A stretch of 44,671 nucleotides of DNA from Alphaproteobacteria bacterium GM7ARS4. GTDB taxonomy: Bacteria; Pseudomonadota; Alphaproteobacteria; GM7ARS4. The stretch is taken from assembly GCA_014332745.1 (NCBI GenBank), contig JACONL010000003.1, positions 106,775 through 151,445 on the forward strand, in the 5' to 3' direction. The position numbers and the translations under genes were made by a program. The notes below the pieces were generated by a model, which had not been told where the DNA came from, ran no database searches, and saw only the letters and a program-made list of their open reading frames with translations. Of this stretch, positions 8,231 through 16,486 are shown piece after piece (position 1 is the first letter of the stretch; each line of letters begins with the position of its first letter).

Positions 8231-8327
8231 CCATGCCATGTCGAGGACAAACCCATTCTCCGACGCTTCTCGCTTAAGACGTGAGCATATACTTTATAGA
8301 CACGGGGTCTATCGCATGTCCTTGATG

Positions 8328-9221
8328 TCAGCATAGAGTTCCATGGTCCCTATGTTGTCGCGTGATGATGTCGAGCGTATCGTCTTTGTTTTTCAGGAAA
8401 ACGCCTTGCTTATTGTCAAAGCCTGTTTTCTTCTTGATAATTGGCACGAGGTCCTCTTTGATTTCCAGATTAATACTATGCCGTCCTAGTTCGCGCGCTT
8501 TCTTCATGGTTGTTCCACTCCCTGTGAAGGGGTCAAGCACTGTTTCGCCCTTGTAGGAAAAGAGCTTTATGGCGCGATAAGGAATCTCTTCTGGAAATGC
8601 CGCAATATCCTTTTCGAGAGGAGCGCCGGGCATGACATTATTCATTTCCCACAGCGTCATGTACCATTTGTTGTCCTGAAGTTCCTTGACATCAACTTTA
8701 GAGGCTTCTCTGGTGTTTTTGTCGATAGATTTATAGTTGAATGTTCCCTTTTGGAATATGAGGATGCTTTCCAAGAGATTGTCTGGGTAAAAATACATGG
8801 GGTATGGATTCTGTAGGATGACGCCACTGCGGCGGCTAATTCTCAGATACCCATCAGGTTTTTTCCATATGATTCTATCCCTATATCGAAATCCCGCTTT
8901 TTGGCATATTTTTGTCGCGTCAGCCACGATAGGAAATTTCTGTCCATCCACAAGCATGTCATCTATATTGAGGACAATGATTCGGCCACCCTGTAGGACT
9001 CGATAGAGCTCACAAGCACATTTTTCGAGTATGTCAAGATATTGGTCGTAGCTGCCAAAATATCCTTTATAGTCGAAGGGCGCATTGAAGTAGGGGGGCG
9101 ATGTGACAACGAGATGGACGCTCTCTGTTTGTATCTCTTGCATGCTGGTGCAACTGCCGAGGATCAGTCTGTGATGTGTGGCAATGCGTGTTCTCTGTTC
9201 CATTGGACCATGCATGGACAT
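8328..9221 (-). CDS. Solitary beta-class site-specific DNA methyltransferase
   Basis: A 297-residue amino-methyltransferase with motif order IV then I, the beta arrangement. The catalytic motif is LVVTSPPYF (about residues 37-45). The SAM-binding motif VLDPFTGSGTTMKKA comes late (about 230-245), followed by SINLEIKED. TSPPY is most often seen in N4-cytosine enzymes, although N6-adenine activity cannot be excluded. No restriction endonuclase gene lies beside it, so it looks like an orphan or epigenetic methyltransferase. Its sequence is richer in A/T, Lys, Asn and Ile than neighbouring proteins, which suggests horizontal gain. It starts 18 bp beyond the 3' end of tRNA-Asn. Alternative starts exist at the third and seventh codons. 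Confidence 0.88.
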   Translation of the reverse strand: MSMHGPMEQRTRIATHHRLILGSCTSMQEIQTESVHLVVTSPPYFNAPFDYKGYFGSYDQYLDILEKCACELYRVLQGGRIIVLNIDDMLVDGQKFPIVADATKICQKAGFRYRDRIIWKKPDGYLRISRRSGVILQNPYPMYFYPDNLLESILIFQKGTFNYKSIDKNTREASKVDVKELQDNKWYMTLWEMNNVMPGAPLEKDIAAFPEEIPYRAIKLFSYKGETVLDPFTGSGTTMKKARELGRHSINLEIKEDLVPIIKKKTGFDNKQGVFLKNKDDTLDIITRQHRDHGTLC

Positions 9222-9239
9222 GAGGGGTGTATAGGCGGG

Positions 9240-9315
9240 TGGCTCCGGCGGCAGGACTCGAACCTGCGACCCGGCGGTTAACAGCCGCCTGCTCTACCAA
9301 CTGAGCTACACCGGA
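9240..9315 (-). tRNA. tRNA-Asn (GTT)
   Basis: The minus strand reads a full cloverleaf. Acceptor TCCGGTG pairs with CGCCGGA (one G-T pair). The D-arm is AGCTCAGTTGGTAGAGC, the anticodon stem GGCGG/CCGCC encloses CTGTTAACC with anticodon GTT, and the T-arm contains GGTTCGAGTCC. The discriminator is G and the CCA end is encoded (9240-9242). Confidence 0.95.
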
Positions 9316-9385
9316 AGAAAGAACATCACCCCACAGGCAATGTAGCAAAAAAGAGGGGAGGGGCAAGGGCTTTGTTGGCAAAAAG

Positions 9386-9456
9386 AGGCGCGAGTCGGAA
9401 TCGAACCGGCGTCCACGGATTTGCAGTCCGCTGCATAACCACTCTGCCATCGCGCC
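9386..9456 (-). tRNA. tRNA-Cys (GCA)
   Basis: The minus strand gives acceptor GGCGCGA pairing with TCGCGCC, anticodon loop CTGCAAA with anticodon GCA, T-arm CGGTTCGATTCCG and discriminator U, which is characteristic of tRNA-Cys. CCA is not encoded; the 3' end runs into CTTTTTG, which may help end transcription. It lies about 70 bp upstream of tRNA-Asn on the same strand. Confidence 0.95.
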
Positions 9457-9526
9457 CCAAACCCGCCCACACCATGTGGAAAAAAAAGAACAACCAGATA
9501 AGGGAGCATGACCCACCTGTGTCAGC

Positions 9527-10195
9527 CTAGAAAGGCTGTGTCACACCCACACGTATCATATGCGCTTTCCCGCTATCTATGACGGCTTGTGTCGTTGCGA
9601 AACGGCCACCCTTGTCAAAAGACACATAGCTATAATCGACACGCATGAAGAGTGCTGTGCCCGCAAGGTCGAATTCGATACCGCCACCAAAACGAGGTCC
9701 ATGGATGAGAGCATCGTCTTTTCCACCAAGGCGTCCAGTATTTTCTAGCTGCACCCAGCCATATCCTCCTTTTGCGTATATCATGAGAGGCCCCAATTCA
9801 GCGCCAGCTCTTCCCATCACAGCAGCATCATAGCCATAGCGGTAGCGCGTCGTTTGTGCGACATCGTCTCCGCCACGACTCACCACACGCCCCACCTTTT
9901 CATCTGAGAAGACATAACCGCCTTCCAGCTCCAACCCCATCAGCGCCCTGTTACCAGGCTTGCTTTTGGGAGAGGACGCCACATTAAAACCCAGCCCGAG
10001 ATGGACAGAGCCTCCATCGGCACTGGGGTCTGGAGCGATGGCGGTGTCTTCCTCTACGAGGTCAAAGGACGCCGTCTGCCACCCTCCCAAGAGGAAGACA
10101 TATCTCTCGAGATTCCCCCATGCATAGGAAGGGACGAGAAGAGCCGTCCACAAAACGATACCGAGAAGGGAATACGAGAACACACTTGTTTTCAT
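9527..10195 (-). CDS. Small outer-membrane beta-barrel protein (opacity/OmpW-like fold)
   Basis: A secreted protein with signal peptide MKTSVFSYSLLGIVLWTALLVPSYAWG from the ATG at 10195; the frame stays open to 10267 but the extra residues look non-coding. The mature part alternates polar and hydrophobic residues in strands such as YVFLLGGWQTASFDL, ALMGLELEGGYVF, LMIYAKGGYGWVQLE and LFMRVDYSYVSFD. It ends in VGVTQPF, with the terminal phenylalanine expected for BAM-assembled barrels. About eight strands are likely. It is a diverged paralogue of the next gene upstream: both share LGGW, GLE.E.G, IYAK.GYG and R.DY.Y. Role unknown; pore, adhesin or envelope-stability functions are possible. Confidence 0.78.
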   Translation of the reverse strand: MKTSVFSYSLLGIVLWTALLVPSYAWGNLERYVFLLGGWQTASFDLVEEDTAIAPDPSADGGSVHLGLGFNVASSPKSKPGNRALMGLELEGGYVFSDEKVGRVVSRGGDDVAQTTRYRYGYDAAVMGRAGAELGPLMIYAKGGYGWVQLENTGRLGGKDDALIHGPRFGGGIEFDLAGTALFMRVDYSYVSFDKGGRFATTQAVIDSGKAHMIRVGVTQPF

Positions 10196-10509
10196 GGTCT
10201 GTTGAGCCTTGTGCATTGTTAGTAAGACGTTTTCGTAAGACATCATCGCCAGCGCTGCTCCGCGCACTCCTCACAAAAGGTAAGGACTCCTTCCCAGCAT
10301 GTTCACAAAGAAGCACCCCCTGCCACCTCTCGTGTTACCGCCCACGTCCCTACGGACAGCTCTTGCGGGGAGCAATTCCCTGCCCAGAAGACGTACCAAC
10401 AGAGCAACCGCCCACCCGCTGATAGAGAGGCTACGCGCCACAGCACGCCACCCACATCCATCCTCGCACAAGGGCTGAACGAGCTGTCACGAACGCTGTC
10501 TATGTCCTG

Positions 10510-11070
10510 TTAGAAGGGGAAAGAGACACCTACTCGGAAGAGATGGGTTTTCCCTTCCCTTTCATTGTAGAAGATATAGGTATAATCCGCGCGCAACGAG
10601 AGATGGAAGTTTGGTACCCTATATTCAGCACCTCCGCCACCACGTAACCCGCCATCAAACTGGCTGATACGTTCTGTAGCCGATGTACGCTTGATATGGG
10701 TCTGTCCGTAACCCGCCTTTGCGTAAATTGTGAGGGGATTGCCTTGCGTTTTGACGCCAGCGCGTAAGAAAAAGGCGTAGTCGAGGCCAAAATCCGTCTC
10801 ATACCCGTTCACAGTGGCAGAATCGAACAAATGTCCCGCCTCTCCCTCGAGCCCCACGAAGAGGTTTGTCCTTGTCTTCGGGGGAAGGATATAGTCGATA
10901 TTCGCACCGACATGGATGGAGCCACTATTAGGCTTCGTGTCTTCTGAGGAAAATTTCCACCCACCTAGCATATAAAATTGTCCACTGCTCTCCGCGCGAG
11001 CCTGCCCTGAAAAACAGGAGAGGGTAAAGGCCGTGAGAACAATAAACGCATAGCACTGAATTCTTTTCAT
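10510..11070 (-). CDS. Small outer-membrane beta-barrel protein, paralogue of the 9527-10195 gene
   Basis: A 186-residue protein with a clear signal peptide (MKRIQCYAFIVLTAFTLSC...GQARA) and barrel strands QFYMLGGWKFSS, LFVGLEGEAGHLF, LTIYAKAGYGQTHI and LSLRADYTYIFY, ending in RVGVSFPF. The ATG at 11070 has a good ribosome site, AGGAG, 6-7 bp upstream. It also has its own sigma-70-like promoter at 11143-11171, so it is transcribed apart from nagZ. The cysteine in the signal region is not in a convincing lipobox. Probably an eight-stranded OmpA/opacity-type barrel; substrate or partner unknown. Confidence 0.8.
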   Translation of the reverse strand: MKRIQCYAFIVLTAFTLSCFSGQARAESSGQFYMLGGWKFSSEDTKPNSGSIHVGANIDYILPPKTRTNLFVGLEGEAGHLFDSATVNGYETDFGLDYAFFLRAGVKTQGNPLTIYAKAGYGQTHIKRTSATERISQFDGGLRGGGGAEYRVPNFHLSLRADYTYIFYNEREGKTHLFRVGVSFPF

Positions 11071-11142
11071 GATTTTCTCCTATTGCTGAAAAGTCCTATG
11101 GTACCCTGTTGTGTCATATGGGATACGTCTTACCCCTTTGGC

Positions 11143-11171
11143 ATAATAAAATATAATTTTTGCCTATGCAA
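11143..11171 (-). promoter_or_regulatory. Sigma-70-type promoter for the outer-membrane protein gene at 11070
   Basis: On the minus strand, TTGCAT (-35, 11166-11171) and TATTAT (-10, 11143-11148) are separated by exactly 17 bp in an A/T-rich stretch, about 72 bp before the ATG. Confidence 0.65.
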
Positions 11172-11201
11172 GTTTTTGCTGAAAAATAATGCTGTGGCCT
11201 A

Positions 11202-12203
11202 TCATTTTTTAGACACGTCATCAAGGGTATGGGCAAGCGTGATACGGCGGGCGCTGTCCTCCCTTAAAGGGGGAAGATTTTCCGCCAATTGTCGCATCGT
11301 GTCTCGGTGGCACGGGCAGTGAAGAACGAGATCACATCCCGCATTGAGGGCAGAGCGCGCTCTTTCGATGGGAGAGAGATATGATAGAGCATGCATCGCG
11401 ATGTCGTCGGTGATGAGGACTCCGTCAAATGCCATCATGTCTCGAATAATATCTTGGATGACAATGGGTGAGAGCGTGGCGGGATGGCGCGCATCGATAT
11501 CCGTGTAGGTGACATGGGCTGTCATAGCCCATGGGGGTGGTTGTTGGGGGGGTGGCTGTTGTTGGGCGTTCAGAGGGCGCGCGAGGGCTTGAAAAGGTAG
11601 GAAGTCGCTTTCCATAAGCGTTTTCTTATGGGTATCGACGATGGGGAGGGATAGGTGGCTATCTTCTTTTGCTCGTCCATGGCCGGGAATATGTTTGATG
11701 ACGGCGTGGACGTTCTGTTTCTGCAATGCATCGATGAAGTGTCGTCCCAGTGACGTCGTCACGTCCGCTCTATGAGAGAAGGCGCGACTTCCAATGATAG
11801 GGTGGGCATCTTGTTGGGGAAGGTCGAGGACGGGTGCGCAATTGACATTGATTCCCATGCGATGGAGGGTTTTCCCTATGTGCGTGGCATTCTTGGCACA
11901 GAGGGCTATGGCATCATCGAGCTGTGTTTCTGCTTTGAGACCAAACATGTTGGCAGCGGGAAAGGATGGGAAAGGGGGTGATGGGAGGCGTTGCACCTTC
12001 CCTCCTTCTTGGTCTATGAGGATAAAGGGTTTGTGGTGGCAGATGGCGCGCACACTCTCCACTAACTGGGTTATTTGTTGCGCATCGCGACAATTGCGGT
12101 CGAACAGGATAAATCCTTGTGGTTGATATTGGCGGAAGAACGTTTCTTCGAAAGAATCGAGGGACAATCCTTTGAGTCCAAAGATAACGGGCAGGGATGT
12201 CAT
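11202..12203 (-). CDS. nagZ: Beta-N-acetylhexosaminidase NagZ (glycoside hydrolase family 3)
   Basis: A cytoplasmic GH3 enzyme that removes N-acetylglucosamine from anhydro-muropeptides during cell-wall recycling. Family marks are FILIDQEGGKVQRL near residue 62, the substrate motif KHIPGHGRAKEDSHLSLP near 170 (with the Asp/His dyad region), and LITDDIAMHAL near 265 with the nucleophile aspartate. A Gln/Pro-rich insertion, NAQQQPPPQQPPPW, occurs at about residues 212-225. Length 333 is normal. It follows the SPOR-domain gene by about 45 bp, the usual alphaproteobacterial order. The scpA-scpB genes that often come next are replaced here by outer-membrane protein genes. Confidence 0.93.
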   Translation of the reverse strand: MTSLPVIFGLKGLSLDSFEETFFRQYQPQGFILFDRNCRDAQQITQLVESVRAICHHKPFILIDQEGGKVQRLPSPPFPSFPAANMFGLKAETQLDDAIALCAKNATHIGKTLHRMGINVNCAPVLDLPQQDAHPIIGSRAFSHRADVTTSLGRHFIDALQKQNVHAVIKHIPGHGRAKEDSHLSLPIVDTHKKTLMESDFLPFQALARPLNAQQQPPPQQPPPWAMTAHVTYTDIDARHPATLSPIVIQDIIRDMMAFDGVLITDDIAMHALSYLSPIERARSALNAGCDLVLHCPCHRDTMRQLAENLPPLREDSARRITLAHTLDDVSKK

Positions 12204-12248
12204 GATGTAGGCGCACCGCTATGAGACACGACTGGCTTGGTCGTGTGG

Positions 12249-13439
12249 CTACTGTTGTGCCGATGTCGTGTTAGGCTGGATGGCGAGGCAATGCTCACCT
12301 AATTGCTTCATTTGGCGACAGATTTTTTGAGCATCAGCATGGCTTGGGAATGGTCCTACTTGTAGTCGGTAGAAGATGCCTTTTGCGCCGAGATTTGCTT
12401 CTTCCACATAGGGTGTGTAGGCGGCAAGGAGGGCGCTATGGTCATAGAGGAGTCGAAGCCATGCATTGTTCGTTTGTATTTTCTGTCGATAAGAGCCAAG
12501 TTGGATACGATGTGTTTTACTATGCTCGACATTGAGGCTGACCACGTCCCTTATGCTTTTTTCTGGCGGTGGCGAGAGAGTCGGCTTGGCGGTGTTGGCG
12601 TTTGCTGGTTGGCGTGATGGAGAAGGTTTGCTCTTTGCTTTGACTGTCAAGGCCGCGAGGAGTTCTTTTTTCCCTTCTTCAGCAGATTTTATCGGTGTTG
12701 TCGCGTCTGTCTTTTTGTCTTTATCCTGTTCCGCTTTAAATTGGGCGATTTCTTGGGCGATACGTTCGATATTGTCGCGCACTTCTTCATTTTTTTTGCG
12801 TTCTGGCGTTGCGAGAGCTTGTGCGGTATCACTGGCGGTGGTTGACTCTGTGTTTGCTTGTGTCTTTTGAGGCGCTGTTGTTTTTTCCTCTATCGTTGGC
12901 GTTGGTGTATTCGTGTTGGCGGTTTCTGTGCTTGTGTTGTCTGTGGGCTTATCTTCGGTGATGCGATAAATTTCTTTGTCTTGATGAGGGATAGGGGGCT
13001 GGTCGGGCTGGACGATGGGGGTGATGCGCACCGTTGAGCCGTCCGACGTGATAAGAGGCACTTGGGCATTTTGTTCCATGCCTGATTGCACGCCCATGCG
13101 GTAAGAGAATGTCATAATGAAGAGGAAAAACCCCAACACAGCGAGGCCACTGACGATGTAGAAGGCTGGCGGGTATCCGCTCAGTAGGGTATCTAGCTTG
13201 TCCCTGAAGGATGGATTGTCCTCGTGGAGCTCGCCATCCTCTTCTATGAATTCTGTGTTCGTATCGTCTTGGTCCTCTTCATGGGGCGGAGGAGGCTGTG
13301 GTCTAGGGCTTTGCTGTGGTGGCTTTTTGTTCGAAGACGCATCCATAGAATGGCGTAATGCGTCGAGAGGCGACAGCTCTTCTTTTTGTCTTCCTTGGCC
13401 TTGAGGCTGTTGCGTGCCTTGTGTCTTGTCTTCAGCCAT
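12249..13439 (-). CDS. SPOR-domain inner-membrane protein
   Basis: A bitopic cell-envelope protein. From ATG 13439 it has a charged, Pro/Gln-rich cytoplasmic N-terminus (about 1-90), one membrane helix (FYIVSGLAVLGFFLFIMTF), a long low-complexity Thr/Glu/Lys/Pro periplasmic linker, and a C-terminal SPOR domain (about residues 315-390) with HRIQLGSYRQ and YRLQVGPFPSHADAQKICRQM. SPOR domains bind denuded glycan strands at the septum, so a role in division or wall remodelling is likely. The start at 13439 has an AGAGAGAG site and sits 17 bp from the argS stop. The position between argS and nagZ is conserved in alphaproteobacteria. Confidence 0.88.
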   Translation of the reverse strand: MAEDKTQGTQQPQGQGRQKEELSPLDALRHSMDASSNKKPPQQSPRPQPPPPHEEDQDDTNTEFIEEDGELHEDNPSFRDKLDTLLSGYPPAFYIVSGLAVLGFFLFIMTFSYRMGVQSGMEQNAQVPLITSDGSTVRITPIVQPDQPPIPHQDKEIYRITEDKPTDNTSTETANTNTPTPTIEEKTTAPQKTQANTESTTASDTAQALATPERKKNEEVRDNIERIAQEIAQFKAEQDKDKKTDATTPIKSAEEGKKELLAALTVKAKSKPSPSRQPANANTAKPTLSPPPEKSIRDVVSLNVEHSKTHRIQLGSYRQKIQTNNAWLRLLYDHSALLAAYTPYVEEANLGAKGIFYRLQVGPFPSHADAQKICRQMKQLGEHCLAIQPNTTSAQQ

Positions 13440-13456
13440 GGTGCTCTCTCTCTGTG

Positions 13457-15190
13457 TTAGTCGCGCAATTCGTCCAAAGCACAAATACCCAGGGTCTCTA
13501 ACCCTTCTTTTAGCATGATTTGTGTCGCTTTGACTAGTGAAAGGCGTTCTTTTTGTCGTTTTTTGTCCCCCGCGTCGAGGAATCGCATGGTTTTATCACG
13601 ATTCCCTTGAGTCCATAGGATGTGAAAGGCTTCGGCAGTGCGTGTTAAGAGATATGGAATGCGGTGTGGCTCACGCATACGCACGGCATCGCGACAGTGC
13701 TCGGGCCAAAAGGCCAGAATCTTAATCAAGGCGATCTCGTGGGGTGACGTGAGAGAAGGAAAGGGATGGGCGGTCTCCTGTGAGGGGATGTCAGGGGCAT
13801 GTGTCGCCTGACGCAAGATAGAACAGCATCGGGCGTGGGCGTATTGGACGTAGAAGAGGGGATTGTCTCGATTTTCGAGAATGGCGGTGTGTAAGTCGAA
13901 GACAAGGGGGGCATCATGGCGTCTGGTGAGCATGAGGAAACGCACGGCATTGCGACTTGTTTGTTCGACGAGTGTGCGTAGTGTGACGATATGCCCCAAC
14001 CTTTTCGAGAGTTTTACGGCTTGTCCGTCTTTCATCAGCCGCACCATCGCCATCAACATGACATCGAGTTTTCCTTGACCATCGCTCATGGCATGGAGAG
14101 CGCCTTGCAGGCGTTGGACATAGCCAGCATGGTCAGCCCCCCAAATGTTGATCATGGCGTGATAGCCTCGTTGCCACTTGGTGTGATGGTAGGCGATGTC
14201 AGCAGCGAAGTATGTCCATGTGCCATCGTCTTTTTGTAGGGGGCGGTCGCTACTATCACCGAATTGTTGCGCGCGAAACAAGTAAATAGGACGTTCTGTC
14301 CAATCTTCTTTTTTCATGCCTTTTGGCGGGGGAAGTGTGCCGTGATAGAGCAATTTTTTCTTATGGAGGATATGGAGGGTTTTTTCTATCTCTCCGTTTT
14401 GGTGGAGGGATTTCTCTGAGAAGAACACATCATGGCGTATGTTGAGGCATGCGAGGTCTTGGCGAATCAATGTCGTCATGGCATCGATGACATGGGTTTC
14501 GATGTGCTGTTTCCGTGTGGCGTCCTTCATATGGAGCAGCTGTGTATCGTGGCGTTTTATCAAGGAGAGGGCGACATGCCGTAGATGGTCGCCTTCATAA
14601 AAGTCTGATGGTTTTGGCGGCGTGACACCGCATTCTTTTTGATAGTACCACCAGACAGAGTCGGTGAGATGAGCAATTTGGACACCCGCATCGTTCATGT
14701 AGTATTCACGGGTGACGTTAAAGTTTGCTTTTGTGAGCATATTGGCAAGGACATCGCCAAAGACGGCGCCTCGCGCATGTCCTACATGCATAGGGCCTGT
14801 AGGGTTTGCTGAGACGTATTCTATGTTAATCTTCTCTCCTTTTCCTATATCACTCCGTATCCATTCCTTGCCAGCTGAGATGATGGCCGCAAGCTGTTGG
14901 TGCCAGAAATGCTCCTCGCATGTGATATTGAGGAATCCAGGGCCAGCGACATCGACATGTTTGATGGACGGGTGTTTGTCTAAGGTTGTTTTTATCTTAT
15001 GGGCGAGCTCCAGTGCTGTCATGGCGTAGGCTTTCGTGAGACGTAGGGCGATATTGGTCGAGACATCGCCAAAATCTTGATGTTTTGCCAATTCCATGGC
15101 GATGCTGTCGGTGGATATGGTGTCTTTCCCCTGCCCATTGGGGAGGGCATCATGGAGCATGGTTTGAAGCTGCTGATAGGCGTCACGCAT
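13457..15190 (-). CDS. argS: Arginyl-tRNA synthetase
   Basis: A class I aminoacyl-tRNA synthetase that charges tRNA-Arg in the cytoplasm. The N-terminal additional domain (about 1-100) has FGDVSTNIALRL. The HIGH-type motif is SANPTGPMHVGHARGAVFGD near residue 135, and the KMSKS-equivalent is VKLSKRLGHIVTL. The C-terminal DALR-type anticodon-binding domain closes with LGICALDELRD. Length 577 is normal. It follows dgt by 16 bp and precedes the SPOR gene by 17 bp, all on the minus strand, consistent with one operon. Confidence 0.96.
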   Translation of the reverse strand: MRDAYQQLQTMLHDALPNGQGKDTISTDSIAMELAKHQDFGDVSTNIALRLTKAYAMTALELAHKIKTTLDKHPSIKHVDVAGPGFLNITCEEHFWHQQLAAIISAGKEWIRSDIGKGEKINIEYVSANPTGPMHVGHARGAVFGDVLANMLTKANFNVTREYYMNDAGVQIAHLTDSVWWYYQKECGVTPPKPSDFYEGDHLRHVALSLIKRHDTQLLHMKDATRKQHIETHVIDAMTTLIRQDLACLNIRHDVFFSEKSLHQNGEIEKTLHILHKKKLLYHGTLPPPKGMKKEDWTERPIYLFRAQQFGDSSDRPLQKDDGTWTYFAADIAYHHTKWQRGYHAMINIWGADHAGYVQRLQGALHAMSDGQGKLDVMLMAMVRLMKDGQAVKLSKRLGHIVTLRTLVEQTSRNAVRFLMLTRRHDAPLVFDLHTAILENRDNPLFYVQYAHARCCSILRQATHAPDIPSQETAHPFPSLTSPHEIALIKILAFWPEHCRDAVRMREPHRIPYLLTRTAEAFHILWTQGNRDKTMRFLDAGDKKRQKERLSLVKATQIMLKEGLETLGICALDELRD

Positions 15191-15206
15191 AAGAACGAGG
15201 CGGGGC

Positions 15207-16364
15207 TTATAGTCTTATTATCTGTTTTTGATAGCATTTTTCGGCATAGCGGTCGGTCATGCCTGCGAGATAATCGCACAGGATGCGCGCCTTATGCGAT
15301 TCATCGTCTCCTTGCTCTTGGGAGCGTTCATACCATGACGCTGGCAATTGATGTGGGTGATGCCACCAATGGTGGAACAAGGCGCGCAATTTCTGTTGGC
15401 TTGCCTCCATGATAGCACGGACGTCTTGATGGCGATACATTTTTTCCTGTAGGAATTGGCGTAACGCGCCCATCACATCGGCCATGGGCTTTGAGAAAGT
15501 GATGAGCGGGGCGTGATGGGCGCGCACTTGTTCGGCATGCGTGATATGGGCGTTGGCGAGCGTCTTTGACGAGTGTTCCACAAGGTCATCGATCATGCGC
15601 GTGATAAGGTGGCTAATACTCTCATGGCGGAGGCGTTGTGAGTCCACATGGGGATATGTGCGCTGTGTTTCTGTAAAGACCTCATGGAGGAGGGGTATCG
15701 TCATGAGGTCTTCGATGGACAATAAGCCGCTGCGCAACCCGTCATCAATGTCGTGGTTATGATAGGCAATATCGTCGGCAAGGGCAGCGACCTGTGCCTC
15801 GAGGGAAGCAAAGCAATCAAGGCGCAAGTCGTGCTGTGCGTTATAGCGCGCAAGATGGTAGGGATATGGCTTTGTCGTCACGGGCCCATTATGTTTTGCC
15901 ACGCCTTCCAATGTTTCCCACGTCATATTGAGTCCGTCATAAGAGGCATAGCGTCTCTCGGTGGCTGTGAGGACGTGGAGCGTTTGGTCATTATGGTCAA
16001 ACCCGCCATAGGGCGTCATGAGTCCTTCCAGTGCTTGCTCGCCGGCATGGCCAAAGGGTGGATGTCCCAAATCATGGGCGAGGGCGATGGCTTCGGCAAG
16101 ATCTTCGTGTAAGCCTAGCCTACGTGCGATGGAACGCGCCATCTGTGAGACCTCTAGCGTATGGGTGAGGCGGGTTCGATAATGGTCATTTTCTGTGACA
16201 ATAAAGACTTGTGTCTTAGACTCTAAACGGCGAAAGGCCGTGCAATGAATAATGCGGTCCTTATCCCGCTGCCATGGCGTGCGGTTTTTGTCAGGGGAGT
16301 GCGGGTAGAGGCGTCCTCGACTCTGTTGAGGGTCGCTGGCGTAAGACAAACAACGTATCATCAT
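15207..16364 (-). CDS. dgt: Deoxyguanosinetriphosphate triphosphohydrolase-like protein (HD domain)
   Basis: An HD-superfamily nucleotide hydrolase that cleaves dGTP or other dNTPs to the nucleoside and triphosphate. Visible marks are DKDRIIHCTAFRRLESKTQVF, RTRLTHTLEVSQMARSIAR and the metal-binding HDLGHPPFGHAGE, with a second HD-associated segment ADDIAYHNHDIDDGL. About 385 residues, normal for the dGTPase-like subfamily. I choose ATG 16364, the first of two adjacent ATG codons behind GAGAG; an upstream TTG at 16373 would leave almost no leader after the predicted -10. It diverges from erpA over about 120 bp. Confidence 0.93.
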   Translation of the reverse strand: MMIRCLSYASDPQQSRGRLYPHSPDKNRTPWQRDKDRIIHCTAFRRLESKTQVFIVTENDHYRTRLTHTLEVSQMARSIARRLGLHEDLAEAIALAHDLGHPPFGHAGEQALEGLMTPYGGFDHNDQTLHVLTATERRYASYDGLNMTWETLEGVAKHNGPVTTKPYPYHLARYNAQHDLRLDCFASLEAQVAALADDIAYHNHDIDDGLRSGLLSIEDLMTIPLLHEVFTETQRTYPHVDSQRLRHESISHLITRMIDDLVEHSSKTLANAHITHAEQVRAHHAPLITFSKPMADVMGALRQFLQEKMYRHQDVRAIMEASQQKLRALFHHWWHHPHQLPASWYERSQEQGDDESHKARILCDYLAGMTDRYAEKCYQKQIIRL

Positions 16365-16386
16365 GACTCTCAATTCTTTTTTGTTG

Positions 16387-16415
16387 ATTATAGCTTACGT
16401 TATGGGCTATGGCTA
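16387..16415 (-). promoter_or_regulatory. Sigma-70-type promoter for the dgt-argS-SPOR-nagZ operon
   Basis: On the minus strand a perfect TATAAT (16387-16392) lies 17 bp from TAGCCA (16410-16415, four of six matches to TTGACA). The predicted start falls just ahead of the dgt ATG pair, so the leader is very short. Confidence 0.6.
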
Positions 16416-16419
16416 TGCC

Positions 16420-16448
16420 TTGTTTTTATAGGTGATGTGCCTTATAGT
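16420..16448 (+). promoter_or_regulatory. Sigma-70-type promoter for erpA-xthA
   Basis: TTGTTT (16420-16425) and TATAGT (16443-16448) are spaced by 17 bp and end about 38 bp before the erpA ATG. The site is back to back with the divergent dgt promoter. Confidence 0.6.
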
Positions 16449-16486
16449 CTTTCGTGGGCGGGGATGATGTTAACAGAGGTGATGAC

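Noticed and set aside
8296-8312. Hairpin ATAGAC-acggg-GTCTAT between egtD and the methyltransferase as a bidirectional terminator
   Set aside because: The stem is only 6 bp and no T run follows on either strand.
8230-9320. Integrated island at tRNA-Asn with flanking attachment repeats
   Set aside because: No copy of the tRNA 3' end was found on the far side of the methyltransferase gene near 8230-8340, and no integrase is present.
10268-10509. Possible small gene or RNA between the two outer-membrane protein genes
   Set aside because: Frames here are short, lack ribosome sites and show no protein character; no stable RNA fold with a terminator was evident.
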